DNA of 35,497 nucleotides from Kangiellaceae bacterium (GCA_026196875.1 JAPHTP010000030.1:1-35497), one strand, 5' to 3'. Positions 1-8,787 are shown, counted from the first letter of the stretch. Notes: generated from the letters alone by a model not told the origin. A program made the numbers and translations.

Positions 1-993
1 ACTTGCTCCAATCGTCAATCCGGTGAGAAACATAAAAACCAAAGCAATAAATGGATGATCAAACGGAAGTGCCAGCAGCCCGACCGCGGCTAAGATTGGT
101 AATAGGTAAAATCGAATAAGCTTTTTCCCGCTATATTTATCTACTAAGCCGCCGGTAATTAACGATGCTTTTAAGTGAAAAATGGCATAAACAATAAAGC
201 TAGTAGCAAACCAGGTTTCGCTCCATTGCATATGTTTTAGCAATACACCTTGATGGATAAAAATTCCAGTGACGATAAACGCAGGCGCCATTATGGCGGG
301 AATTAACATCCAAAACCGAATGTCCTTTGCTACTTGCCCACGAGTCCAACTTGTTTTTTGAGTATCTGATTCATGAGCATCAGCTGCTTTTAATTGAGCA
401 AGTCTTTGTTTTGATTGCGACAATAAGTAATTAAAAAAGGGCCAGTACAAGATTATTACGGTTGTTCCAAATACTAACCAACTCTCTCGCCAGCCAAGTT
501 GCGAAATAAAAAGAACCGCAAGAAATGGAAGAATTGCTTCTCCCAATGGCATGCCGAATCCAACAACACCAATTGCTTTTCCCCTATTATCATTGAAGTA
601 ACGGGCCATTGACGTGAATGCAATATGAAACATTAGTCCTTGACCACAGAACCGCAACAAAAAGATCGCAACAACTAATTGCCATGCGTGTTCACTGAAA
701 AACATCAACCCACAGCCGGCCAATAATCCTAAGCTAGTAATAAAAGTAAATTTACGAAGATCAGATTTATCGAGTAAAGCACCAGCATAAAGAATTATAA
801 GTCCGCTGGTTAAGGTGGCAGATGAATACAGAAGACCATATTCACCCGCGGATAAATTGAAGTCCTGTTGAATCGATTCACCAAACCAAGCGATAAAAAA
901 GGTTTGGCCGAAATTTCCGAAAAAAGCCGTAAGCAAACCAAAGCTTAAGAAATGGTAGTTGGTCGAAGTGAATCGATAGTAGTCTTTTAACAT
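1..993 (-). CDS. MFS transporter, C-terminus cut by window edge
   Basis: An open frame runs from an ATG at 991-993 on the minus strand to base 1 without a stop, giving 331 residues of a protein that continues outside the window. The translation is rich in hydrophobic segments (about ten visible), starting MLKDYYRFTSTNYHFLSFG. After the second helix comes GALLDKSDLRKF, which resembles the MFS loop 2-3 motif. A later basic loop, GGLVDKYSGKKLIRF, is its counterpart in the second half. A hydrophilic central loop (about residues 190-220) separates two six-helix halves as in MFS proteins. The substrate cannot be named. The gene lies downstream of the dUTPase gene on the same strand with an 89-base gap. 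No good Shine-Dalgarno is visible, so the start is less certain than the family. Confidence 0.85.
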   Translation of the reverse strand, partial: MLKDYYRFTSTNYHFLSFGLLTAFFGNFGQTFFIAWFGESIQQDFNLSAGEYGLLYSSATLTSGLIILYAGALLDKSDLRKFTFITSLGLLAGCGLMFFSEHAWQLVVAIFLLRFCGQGLMFHIAFTSMARYFNDNRGKAIGVVGFGMPLGEAILPFLAVLFISQLGWRESWLVFGTTVIILYWPFFNYLLSQSKQRLAQLKAADAHESDTQKTSWTRGQVAKDIRFWMLIPAIMAPAFIVTGIFIHQGVLLKHMQWSETWFATSFIVYAIFHLKASLITGGLVDKYSGKKLIRFYLLPILAAVGLLALPFDHPFIALVFMFLTGLTIGAS

Positions 994-1082
994 AACAAGG
1001 TTTAAGCAGAAATTTTCTAAAGAGATTCAGCAATTAGTTGGAGAGTGTGATGGCCCAAACTCTGAGCTGGGCCTGCAAAAAG

Positions 1083-1709
1083 CTATTGCGGGTAACGTTC
1101 TTCCAATTCGTTGTATACCTGCTTGGCAAAATCACTAGCACTTGAATCTAATTTCGCAACAACTTCAACCAAGTGTTCATTGTCTTCTTTGCCATTCCAC
1201 TCTTTAATGTAGCTACCATCTTTGTAACCATGGTCCTGGCGGAAGAAATTAAGGACATTTTTACCTACGTAGCTGGTGAATAGTTCGTCAAACGACATGT
1301 CGATCTGTTGCATACAACCCGCAAAAATCTGAGCATTAAAGGATTTTGTTTGTAGAGTATTTAAAGCGAGATCTTCTAAAGTTGTTCTGAATTCGTTATT
1401 TGTTCTAACGTCGCTGAACTCATACTCAAGTGTTTCAGCTATTTTGTTTAAGTCATCGCTGTCACTCAAACGACAGCTTAAACCAAAGTGAAAAATGTCC
1501 ACTAGCTCTAGCTTAACCTGCTCCATCTCAGGTTGCTGGTGTTTCCACCACTTCCACCCATAATGGTCTAGCATCTCGCCACACTCAATCCAAATTGCTC
1601 GATACCACTCGAACCCTTGGTTGAGCCAGTCCTGATGGACTTTCTTATTCATTCCATCTTGCAGTTCAAGCATGGTAACTAATTGTTTTTGCTTAGTCGA
1701 AGCTGTCAT
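1083..1709 (-). CDS. dUTP diphosphatase, all-alpha dimeric type
   Basis: This is a 208-residue protein of the all-alpha NTP pyrophosphatase superfamily, dUTPase_2 branch. That branch hydrolyses dUTP (and dUDP) to dUMP, keeping uracil out of DNA and feeding thymidylate synthesis. The metal-binding signature is complete: E42xxE45 within WIECGEML and E68xxD71 within KLELVDIF. The Trp-rich stretch YGWKWWKHQ between them is typical of the family. It is unrelated to the trimeric beta-barrel Dut of E. coli, so I give no gene symbol. The ATG at 1709 gives a normal length, though the ribosome site in front of it is weak. The protein is cytoplasmic. Its 3' neighbour is the MFS gene and its 5' neighbour the PagL-like gene, 38 bases upstream on the same strand. 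Confidence 0.88.
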   Translation of the reverse strand: MTASTKQKQLVTMLELQDGMNKKVHQDWLNQGFEWYRAIWIECGEMLDHYGWKWWKHQQPEMEQVKLELVDIFHFGLSCRLSDSDDLNKIAETLEYEFSDVRTNNEFRTTLEDLALNTLQTKSFNAQIFAGCMQQIDMSFDELFTSYVGKNVLNFFRQDHGYKDGSYIKEWNGKEDNEHLVEVVAKLDSSASDFAKQVYNELEERYPQ

Positions 1710-1747
1710 TCTTTAAAGACCTGTGTAAGTTTGTTATTCAAGGCTGG

Positions 1748-2299
1748 CTAAAAACGAGCATGCCAGTCGAGGCTAATGGTATCCAATCCTTGGTTGGGAG
1801 TTTCGAGATAGCCGTTAGAGTAGTGATTATAGCGCAATGTTAGACGATGTTGTTGGCCTTTATCGAGCGGCATGCCAATACCCAAAATAGTCGCAAACTG
1901 TCCATTGGTTGAAAGTTCAATTGGAGGCAAAATTTTTGAATCGAAATAACTAATTCCAACGCCGAATTGCCAATACCAATTGCGTTCTTTGGCAGTACTT
2001 TCCCAAAAGTTAAGAACTGGTCTAAATGCGATGATGTTGATTTCCTGATCTTCACTAACTTGAGAATAATAAAATTCGTACTCAAGTTCTCCATAGCCAA
2101 ACAAGCCGTGTTCGAAGTTTGTTTCACTATTCCAAAAAAAACCAAAACTTGATTGTCCTGAACCGCTACTACTCTTGGACTGAATTAGAGAGTTGTCCAT
2201 GCCCGTACCGAAACTGATAAGCGCACCGTCGATAGCACGGATCTGGGGGCAAACAAATAATGCTATTACACTTACTAAGCAAAAATTAATTCGACTCAT
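1748..2299 (-). CDS. PagL-like lipid A 3-O-deacylase (acyloxyacyl hydrolase family)
   Basis: This is a 183-residue exported protein with an N-terminal signal sequence (about residues 1-22) and alternating aromatic beta strands ending in Phe, as in small outer-membrane barrels. The C-terminal segment RYNHYSNGYLETPNQGLDT matches the PagL catalytic region. His159 and Ser161 stand for the catalytic His-x-Ser-Asn pair. The third member, Glu 12 residues after the Ser in P. aeruginosa PagL, is Asp173 here. PagL removes the 3-O-linked acyl chain from lipid A in the outer membrane, which alters endotoxin activity and polymyxin resistance. GGGA lies four bases before the ATG and supports the start. The family call is good. 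Activity with Asp in the triad is inferred. It lies between djlA and the dUTPase gene. Confidence 0.78.
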   Translation of the reverse strand: MSRINFCLVSVIALFVCPQIRAIDGALISFGTGMDNSLIQSKSSSGSGQSSFGFFWNSETNFEHGLFGYGELEYEFYYSQVSEDQEINIIAFRPVLNFWESTAKERNWYWQFGVGISYFDSKILPPIELSTNGQFATILGIGMPLDKGQQHRLTLRYNHYSNGYLETPNQGLDTISLDWHARF

Positions 2300-2360
2300 A
2301 TTTTCCCGTATCGTAAAATTATTATTAATATGTTTCTCTAATTCTTGAGTTTATTGAGAA

Positions 2361-3179
2361 TTAAAACCCCTTTTGCTTTCTAATCATATCGTAAGCAGAT
2401 TGTATTTCTTGTGATTTTTCTGTTGCGACTTTAATCATCTCTTCGGGCATTCCTTTAGAAACAAGTTTATCTGGATGATGTTGTGCCATTTGCTTGCGAT
2501 AAGCTCGCTTAATTTCTTGTTTATTTGCGCTAGCGTCGATCCCCAACACTTTATAGGCACTTTCAATTGAAGGGCCATTGCTTTGCGTGTATTGGCCTGT
2601 GCGTCCATCTCTTCTGAAAGACTGTTGGGCGATAACCATTTCCACCAGTCTTTCTATCTGCGAGTGGGGAATCCGAAATGCCATGCCGATGCGGTAAAGA
2701 ATCTCCATTTCAGGTTGAGAAACAGTGCCGTCAGCTGTAGCCGATACAATCTGGATTTCGATAAACATTTGGATCAGACTAGGGCTTCTAGCGCAAGTTA
2801 ACTGCAATTCTTTTATGCAGTGTTCAAAGTCAAATGATGTCGATTTTCCACGGTTAAATGCGTCAATAGCTTGTTGACGTCTATCGCCTTGAATACCAAG
2901 TTTGAGCATAATTTGTTCGGCCGCGGCGATTTCATTTTGGGTGACTACGCCATCCGCTTTGGCTAAATGACCCATAACAGCGAAACTAGATTCAAAAAAG
3001 ACTCTTTGAGTCTCCTGTGGGTTGCCCTTGTTGAATATTGAGTCGCCAAATGCCGAATCAAAATTTTGACTTATTCCTTTATCAAAAGAGTGGCCTAACC
3101 AGATCCCTAATAGTAATCCCGGTATGTTGCCGATAAGAAAACCTAGGACCCCACATATGACCTTGCCTGAAATTCTCAT
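2361..3179 (-). CDS. djlA: DjlA, membrane-anchored DnaJ-like co-chaperone
   Basis: This 272-residue protein has one glycine-rich N-terminal membrane segment (about residues 5-30), a TerB-like acidic helical domain (about 55-185), and a C-terminal J domain (about 205-272) with the HPD tripeptide at 235-237. DjlA exposes its J domain to the cytoplasm and stimulates DnaK ATPase. In E. coli it affects the Rcs envelope stress response and capsule synthesis. The first helix has the GxxxG-like pattern of the dimerising DjlA transmembrane domain. The ATG lies one base after the murU stop, so translation is probably coupled within amgK-murU-djlA. DjlA sits beside lptD in many gammaproteobacteria, as here. 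Confidence 0.95.
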   Translation of the reverse strand: MRISGKVICGVLGFLIGNIPGLLLGIWLGHSFDKGISQNFDSAFGDSIFNKGNPQETQRVFFESSFAVMGHLAKADGVVTQNEIAAAEQIMLKLGIQGDRRQQAIDAFNRGKSTSFDFEHCIKELQLTCARSPSLIQMFIEIQIVSATADGTVSQPEMEILYRIGMAFRIPHSQIERLVEMVIAQQSFRRDGRTGQYTQSNGPSIESAYKVLGIDASANKQEIKRAYRKQMAQHHPDKLVSKGMPEEMIKVATEKSQEIQSAYDMIRKQKGF

Positions 3180-3180
3180 C

Positions 3181-3870
3181 CTAATTGTTATCCTGTGACT
3201 TTCTTAGTTCGTGTAAGCGCTCTGGAGTGCCAATATCTTGCCATTCACCGTAATATACTTCACCACTGACCTGGTTTTTATTTGCGGCCTCTCTTAGTAG
3301 TGGCGCCAATCCGAGTTTTTGATCTGCTAGTTGGACATTGAATAGTTTTGGGTGAATTATAGAAATACCTGCATAAGTAAACATTTTGTCGCTCTGATTA
3401 ACAATTTGATGGTTTTCCAGTCCAAAGTCGCCGCCTGGATTTTGTAGTGGGTTTTCCACTAAAACAAGATGAGCTAAATTTTCCCCTGTTTTTAATTTTT
3501 TGAGGGCGCCCCCCTCAGTCAAGGTTGAAATATCAATATCACACCAAACGTCTCCATTAATGATAATAAAAGGATCATCCCCAAGCAAAGGGAGTGCTTT
3601 GATTATTCCTCCCGCTGTTTCCAATGGTGTTTCTTCTCTTGACCAGCTAATTTCCACTCCCCATTTTTTGCCCGTTGAAAAGTAGATTTCTATTTGTTCC
3701 CCAAGGTGGCTATGATTAATCACCAGTTGATTGATACCTGCTGCAATGAACTTTTCAAGGTGATATTCCATTAGAGGTTTACCTGCAACCTCTAGCATCG
3801 GCTTTGGAGTCTTGGCTGTCAAAGGCATCATTCTCTCGCCTTTTCCTGCAGCTAGAATCATTGCTTTCAC
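3181..3870 (-). CDS. murU: MurU, N-acetylmuramate-1-phosphate uridylyltransferase
   Basis: This is a nucleotidyltransferase of the sugar-1-phosphate family. The N-terminal nucleotide-binding signature is LAAGKGERMMPLT followed by TPKPM, and the conserved NGDVWCDI carries the metal-binding Asp. In the MurU recycling route of Pseudomonas, AmgK phosphorylates MurNAc at C1 and MurU makes UDP-MurNAc, bypassing de novo synthesis and the fosfomycin target MurA. I chose the GTG at 3868-3870. It gives MKAMILAAGKGERM, the usual family N-terminus. It overlaps the amgK stop as GTGA and has GGAG eight bases upstream. A TTG six bases earlier is too close to that site. The 229-residue length is normal. Confidence 0.94.
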   Translation of the reverse strand: MKAMILAAGKGERMMPLTAKTPKPMLEVAGKPLMEYHLEKFIAAGINQLVINHSHLGEQIEIYFSTGKKWGVEISWSREETPLETAGGIIKALPLLGDDPFIIINGDVWCDIDISTLTEGGALKKLKTGENLAHLVLVENPLQNPGGDFGLENHQIVNQSDKMFTYAGISIIHPKLFNVQLADQKLGLAPLLREAANKNQVSGEVYYGEWQDIGTPERLHELRKSQDNN

Positions 3871-4865
3871 TGACAAAACTCCAAGCGAGGTTCGACTCTG
3901 GTTTGGAGGAATTCATTGAAGTCCGTAAATTCGGGGTATCGATTAGCTATTTTTTTTACGTAGCGGTAGGTTAAAGGCAGATCTTTTAGGTACCCAGGTT
4001 TAGAGTCTCGGTAATTTAGCCTGCAAAAAATCCCTAATACTTTGATATGTCTTTGCAATCCCATCCAGTCAAAAGCTCTTCTAAAATCATCAAAAGTCAG
4101 TTGGTGTATTTTCGCATCCAAAGAGCGCTGCCAAAACTTATTGCACCAATTATCTACTCGATCGTCCGGCCATTCAATATAGCAGTCGCGCAATAAAGAT
4201 ACTAAGTCATAGGTTATCGGGCCTATTACCGCGTCCTGAAAATCGATAACTGCTAAATGGTTTGAGTCGGTCAACATCAGATTTCGAGAATGAAAATCCC
4301 TATGGACAAAGGTTTGAGGTTGCTTCAAGGCGCTTTGAGCCAATAATTCAAATGTTCGTTTGAATACAGTTTTTTCTTGGTTATCAATGTTTATTGAAAG
4401 ATGGCGTTCTAAGAACCAGTCTTTAAATAAACTCAATTCAAAGTTCAGTTTTTTATTATCATAGTTTAATAAACCGCCTTCTTTCGTTACCGGGATTGAC
4501 TGCATGTTCAACAATATATCGAACGCGTGGGAGTAATAACTATCGGCGTTTTTCGCTGTCAGTTCTGCCAGCAGTAGTTTGTCTCCCAAGTCCGAGATGA
4601 TTATGTAGCCTTGTTCCAAATCTATATGTAAAAACTGAGGTACAACGAGATGGTGCGATTCGAGTAATTTCGCAATTGATGCAAAGGCCTGGTTGTTTTC
4701 ATGTTCAGGGGGGGCATCAACAGCAATAAAAGATTGGTCACTACACTCAAATCTAAAATAGCGTCGGAAACTGGCATCTCCTGAAACCGCGATTAACTGA
4801 GGAGAATCAATGTTCATTTGTTGAGCAACCCATTGGCTCAAGTTGTCTTTTCTTGGGTCGTGCAT
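3867..4865 (-). CDS. amgK: AmgK, anomeric MurNAc/GlcNAc kinase
   Basis: This 332-residue aminoglycoside phosphotransferase-fold kinase has the catalytic loop HRDFHSRNLM and the metal-binding IDFQDAVIGP (DFG equivalent) in the expected order. Near the N-terminus, SGDASFRRYFR is typical of AmgK. The enzyme phosphorylates MurNAc, and also GlcNAc, at the anomeric carbon in the cytoplasm, supplying MurNAc-1-phosphate to MurU encoded just downstream with a four-base overlap. The gene is divergent from lptD, the arrangement seen in Pseudomonas and relatives. A run of seven C on the coding strand (4708-4714) encodes Ala-Pro-Pro without breaking the frame. A candidate promoter lies 30-60 bases upstream. 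Confidence 0.95.
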   Translation of the reverse strand: MHDPRKDNLSQWVAQQMNIDSPQLIAVSGDASFRRYFRFECSDQSFIAVDAPPEHENNQAFASIAKLLESHHLVVPQFLHIDLEQGYIIISDLGDKLLLAELTAKNADSYYSHAFDILLNMQSIPVTKEGGLLNYDNKKLNFELSLFKDWFLERHLSINIDNQEKTVFKRTFELLAQSALKQPQTFVHRDFHSRNLMLTDSNHLAVIDFQDAVIGPITYDLVSLLRDCYIEWPDDRVDNWCNKFWQRSLDAKIHQLTFDDFRRAFDWMGLQRHIKVLGIFCRLNYRDSKPGYLKDLPLTYRYVKKIANRYPEFTDFNEFLQTRVEPRLEFCQ

Positions 4866-4895
4866 AAATTATCTAGTTACTTCTGACTATCAGGC

Positions 4896-4924
4896 ATAAT
4901 GCCTGCTATGGAGCCCGGACTCAA
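4896..4924 (-). promoter_or_regulatory. Candidate sigma-70 promoter for amgK-murU-djlA
   Basis: On the minus strand, TTGAGT (4919-4924) and CATTAT (4896-4901) are separated by 17 bases, about 30 bases upstream of the amgK ATG. The -10 element lies inside a small perfect inverted repeat, AGGCAT-A-ATGCCT (4892-4904), which could be an operator or chance. Pattern match only. Confidence 0.4.
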
Positions 4925-4961
4925 GTGGACCACGTGTAAAATTAAAAGCACTTTCATTTTG

Positions 4962-4991
4962 TTTACCGAATGTGTCTTTATCGCGTATCAT
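4962..4991 (+). promoter_or_regulatory. Candidate sigma-70 promoter for lptD
   Basis: TTTACC (4962-4967) and TATCAT (4986-4991) are 18 bases apart on the plus strand, about 57 bases before the inferred lptD start at 5048. No sigma-E type site is obvious. Pattern match only. Confidence 0.35.
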
Positions 4992-5047
4992 ACAGGCCAT
5001 TCCAATGCCTTGTGTGGCAAAAATAAGCAAAATTAGAGACTAGCAAG

Positions 5048-7390
5048 CTGAAGACAATATCTTATTCACCAATTTATCTGTTTTTGTTGCAATTGGGTAT
5101 TGCCGCAAGTGCGCAAGCTGATCCTCTGAACTTAAAAGAAAGTGCGCCTGTTAAGGTATCTGGTCAGATAGAGTCGACTCAAGTTCTAGAGCAGAATAAG
5201 TCTTGCCGAGTGATTAAGCCTCGCAGCTTTAATCAATTGAATGCTCAAATTCCTCAAGGAAGTCGTAAATTAAGTTTTGATGATTCTCCGGTAATCAGTG
5301 AACAACAAACCGTTTTGCAAGGGAACGTCACCCTTAAAGAAAGAGATTTTTCACTATCTGCCGAGACCATAGTTCTATCCCATCAAACTGAGCAGGTTAA
5401 GGCTAGCGGTGGAGTAAAAATAGAGTCATCGGCCAGTACATTCAGTTCAAACGATTTGATTCTAGATAGCCAAGGTAAATTTGAACTTAATTCCGCTGAG
5501 TTTGAATTGGTTAAGTCGGGAGCTCACGGTAAGGCAGGAAAAATCTCGCAGTCGAACGTCAAAGATACCCAATTACAAAATTTGACCTATACGACCTGTG
5601 AAAAAGGAAGTGAAGATTGGTACCTTCAAATGGGTGAACTTAATATCAATCATCTTTCAGGACGGGCAGAAGCCTACGGCACGAAATTAAAAGTTAATGA
5701 CATTCCGGTGTTCTATCTGCCATATTTTACCTTTCCGATTGATGATAGACGCCAGTCCGGTTTGTTGTTCCCAGCGCTTAAAAACAGCGACAAGAATGGT
5801 ATTGATTATACTCAGCCAATTTACTGGAATATTGCGCCAGCCTTTGATGCGACTTTCGCGCCTCGTTGGATTGAGAAGCGCGGCAGCCAGTTAGGTACGG
5901 AATTACGTTGGTTGACAGAAAAATCCTATTCTATCTGGGATTTCGAATACTTGGATGACGATGAGGTTGTTGCTCAACAGCTATCTGATGCTTCACTGGA
6001 TGTAGCCCATCTTGATGTAAGGCGATGGCTATCTAAATTCAAATCGGAAGCAAAATTTAATCAAAACTGGCAGTTGAGCATAGACTCAACCAGAGTGAGT
6101 GACGGTGATTATTTCCGCGATTATGGTTCCGGGCTGGAATCTTCTAACGCCACCCTGTTAAAAAATGAAACGTTACTTTCATATGCGGATAATATTTGGG
6201 ATCTCAATTTATTTGCGCGAGCTGATCAGAGCCTTATCGGGCTGTCTACCTACCGGTATTCGCCAAGTGTTACCGCAGAGGCAGACCATATGGCATATGG
6301 CCTGCGTTGGCAATTGTCAACAGAATGGACCGAATTTACCCATTCCGATGTCGGCCAAATTGAAACAACTCGCGCGCATATTCAGCCGAGTATCAGCATC
6401 CCTTTAACGAGTAGTTGGGGATTTGCGATTCCCAAAGTAAGTTGGCTATCAACCCAGTTTGAACAGGTAGACAAAGTATTAAATGCTAGTACTACCATCG
6501 AACGCGAGCTCCCCATTTATAGCTTTGATGCCGGTCTACATTTTGAGAAAACCTATAATTCCACACATCGGCAGTTGACTCACTTGGTCAGTCCAAGGTT
6601 GTTTTACAGTTATGTTCCCTATGAAAAGCAAGACAATATTCAACTATTAGACTCTTCCGAACCTCTATTTGGTTTTGGCCAGTTATGGCGCGAAAATCGA
6701 TTTACAGGCATTGACCGAGTGGGCGACACCAATCATGTCAGTGTGGCCATAGCGAATACTGTTATCGATGACCAAAGTGGTCGTCAGGTTTTTTATGCCA
6801 ATATTGGTAAGCGGGCCTATTTTGAAGACCGAAGAGTTCAACTAAATGGAGAATCTTGGCGTACCGCAGAGGCCTCACCTTGGTTGCTTGAGACTGAATT
6901 CAATATTGGAAATTCATTTAGTTTTCAATCTCTTATCGAATGGGAGCAAGAGGCGGACAAAGTAAATCAGTCTTACGCGAAACTAAAATTTGAACCCAAA
7001 GCCAATCATATTGTCAATTTAACTCATAGGTATCGCGATACCAATGGTCTGCAGGCGGATGAAACTGATTTGTCCTTCGCCTGGCCAATAAATGAAAGGT
7101 GGCGGCTAGTTGGAAGATGGTATAATGATTTGGCTCGCGAGCAAACAATCGAGTCTTTAGCCGGCATTGAATATGAATCTTGTTGTTGGGCGGTTCGAAT
7201 TGTCGCGCAGAAATATCTGAGTACCCAGTTTGACAGCTTTGGTGCTATCATCCCGTCCTCAGATGAGTATACTAGCGGGATCCAACTGCAATTTGTGTTT
7301 AAAGGACTGGGCAGTGCAGGGGGCTCGGGCTTGGGAAGAGTGCTAGAATCCAGTATTTATGGATATCGCGATCCTTTGTCATCGTTTTGA
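5048..7390 (+). CDS. lptD: LptD, outer-membrane LPS transport protein
   Basis: LptD receives LPS from the periplasmic LptA bridge and, with lipoprotein LptE, inserts it into the outer leaflet. An N-terminal OstA/LptA-like jellyroll is followed by the large barrel, including PVFYLPYFTFPIDDRRQSG. The four cysteines that form the functional disulfides in E. coli are all present: one near the mature N-terminus (5204), one in TTCEKG (5597), and an adjacent pair in ESCCWA (7181-7186). The start is unusual. The only starts that give a full signal peptide (MKTISYSPIYLF through AASAQA) are non-standard, and CTG at 5048 fits best. TTG at 5084 would leave just 12 residues before the cleavage site. An in-frame TAA at 5024 blocks anything longer. 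From CTG the protein has 780 residues. Confidence 0.93.
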   Translation: MKTISYSPIYLFLLQLGIAASAQADPLNLKESAPVKVSGQIESTQVLEQNKSCRVIKPRSFNQLNAQIPQGSRKLSFDDSPVISEQQTVLQGNVTLKERDFSLSAETIVLSHQTEQVKASGGVKIESSASTFSSNDLILDSQGKFELNSAEFELVKSGAHGKAGKISQSNVKDTQLQNLTYTTCEKGSEDWYLQMGELNINHLSGRAEAYGTKLKVNDIPVFYLPYFTFPIDDRRQSGLLFPALKNSDKNGIDYTQPIYWNIAPAFDATFAPRWIEKRGSQLGTELRWLTEKSYSIWDFEYLDDDEVVAQQLSDASLDVAHLDVRRWLSKFKSEAKFNQNWQLSIDSTRVSDGDYFRDYGSGLESSNATLLKNETLLSYADNIWDLNLFARADQSLIGLSTYRYSPSVTAEADHMAYGLRWQLSTEWTEFTHSDVGQIETTRAHIQPSISIPLTSSWGFAIPKVSWLSTQFEQVDKVLNASTTIERELPIYSFDAGLHFEKTYNSTHRQLTHLVSPRLFYSYVPYEKQDNIQLLDSSEPLFGFGQLWRENRFTGIDRVGDTNHVSVAIANTVIDDQSGRQVFYANIGKRAYFEDRRVQLNGESWRTAEASPWLLETEFNIGNSFSFQSLIEWEQEADKVNQSYAKLKFEPKANHIVNLTHRYRDTNGLQADETDLSFAWPINERWRLVGRWYNDLAREQTIESLAGIEYESCCWAVRIVAQKYLSTQFDSFGAIIPSSDEYTSGIQLQFVFKGLGSAGGSGLGRVLESSIYGYRDPLSSF

Positions 7391-7488
7391 TTAGTTGAAG
7401 CTTGTCATTGAATGAGAGTGGATTGGCTAGGCAAGAGTTGTTTTAGAATAAGGCTGTAGCAATACGGTCTGTTGCAAATGGTTAAGTA

Positions 7489-8787
7489 ATGAATAAACTG
7501 TATAAAATCTTATTAGTTTCACTTTTTATGTTCCACGCCAGTGTAGCAATAAGTGGAGATGCAAAACTGATTGATAGAGTGGTAGCCTTAGTCGACACCG
7601 ACGTGGTGTTGGGCAGTGAGTTGGTGCGAAGAACCAATTCTATTATTGAACAAATCAAACAGCGTAATCAGACAGTCCCTCCAATTGATAAACTTCGTGA
7701 CCAAGTGCTTGATCGTTTGATCGTTGAATCATTACAGATCCAAATGGCGAAACGAGTGGGCGTTAGAATTAGTGATGCTGAGCTAGATACGACAATTGCT
7801 CAAGTCAGTCAACAGAACAACCAAAGCGTAGAACAATTCAGAAAAGATGCTGTTAAAGACGGTACGCCGTGGCAACTGTTCCGCGAGGACATTCGCAGAG
7901 AAATCATGATTTCTCGAGTTAGAGGTGGTGCTGTTTCTCGTCGAATCAAAGTGAGTGATAAAGAAATCGATAATTTACTTGCGCAAATTAATCAACAAGG
8001 ATTGAGTCGTGCACAGTATTCTTTGGGACATATTTTGTTACCGCTTGCAGAAGGTTCATCTCCTGAAGACGTTAACGAGATTAGAAACCTAGCCCAGAAA
8101 CTTGTTAGCGAGTTAAGAGCTGGCGCCAACTTTGAAGAATACGCCATAACTTATTCTAAAGGGCAGAACGCACTGAGTGGAGGTGGTTTAGGTTTCCGAA
8201 GTCTTTCACAATTGCCAAGTCTTTTTGCGGGTAGCGTAAAGAATATGAAGGCAGGAGACATAACCGAGCCGCTACGAAGTGGTAGTGGGTTACACATATT
8301 AAAACTTAAAGAAGTCAAGGGCGGGTTTGAAACTCATAGTGTGATCCAAACCCACGTTCGTCACATTTTAGTCTCACCCGATGCAATTACTGATGAACAA
8401 GCTGCATTCGAGAAGATTCAGTTAATCCGTCAAAGAATACAAGACGGGGAAAAGTTTGAGGATTTAGCAATAGAATTTTCGGACGATAAAGGCAGTGGTT
8501 CTTTGGGGGGGGATTTAAAGTGGAGTGACCCCGGCACTTTTGTTCCTCCATTTACTAAGGCAATGGATGCGTTGGCTATAAACGAATTAAGTGAACCGGT
8601 GAAAACCGAATTTGGCTGGCATATTATCGAAGTGCTTGGCCGCCGCGATCAGGATCAGACAGAAGATAAGAAACGAGAAAGAGCTTATCGAATGCTACAT
8701 AATCGAAAATTTGAAGAAGAGGCTCAACTTTGGATCCAGGAGTTAAAGGATCAGGCTTATATCAAAATACTCCTAGAAGATGCCTAA
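7489..8787 (+). CDS. surA: SurA, periplasmic chaperone and peptidyl-prolyl isomerase
   Basis: This 432-residue protein has a signal peptide (about residues 1-20), a SurA N-terminal chaperone domain (about 24-170), and two parvulin-type PpiC domains. The first begins near residue 173 (SLGHILLPL) and the second near 287 (VRHILVSP, with FSDDKGSGSLGGDL). SurA escorts unfolded outer-membrane proteins, LptD among them, to the BAM complex. A run of eight G (8505-8512) encodes the conserved Leu-Gly-Gly of the second PpiC domain, and the frame is intact there. The gene is 98 bases downstream of lptD. Its end overlaps pdxA by eight bases. Confidence 0.97.
   Translation: MNKLYKILLVSLFMFHASVAISGDAKLIDRVVALVDTDVVLGSELVRRTNSIIEQIKQRNQTVPPIDKLRDQVLDRLIVESLQIQMAKRVGVRISDAELDTTIAQVSQQNNQSVEQFRKDAVKDGTPWQLFREDIRREIMISRVRGGAVSRRIKVSDKEIDNLLAQINQQGLSRAQYSLGHILLPLAEGSSPEDVNEIRNLAQKLVSELRAGANFEEYAITYSKGQNALSGGGLGFRSLSQLPSLFAGSVKNMKAGDITEPLRSGSGLHILKLKEVKGGFETHSVIQTHVRHILVSPDAITDEQAAFEKIQLIRQRIQDGEKFEDLAIEFSDDKGSGSLGGDLKWSDPGTFVPPFTKAMDALAINELSEPVKTEFGWHIIEVLGRRDQDQTEDKKRERAYRMLHNRKFEEEAQLWIQELKDQAYIKILLEDA

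Noticed and set aside
1052-1073. GGCCCA/TGGGCC hairpin after the dUTPase gene as a terminator
   Set aside because: No U-tract follows on the minus strand; the following bases are mixed.
2340-2362. AATTCT/AGAATT inverted repeat after djlA as a terminator
   Set aside because: A weak six-pair AT-rich stem with an 11-base loop that overlaps the djlA stop; no proper U-tract.
2583-2801. Plus-strand open frame inside djlA, and similar antisense or out-of-frame open stretches elsewhere
   Set aside because: They lie wholly within well-conserved genes and show no family features or ribosome sites.
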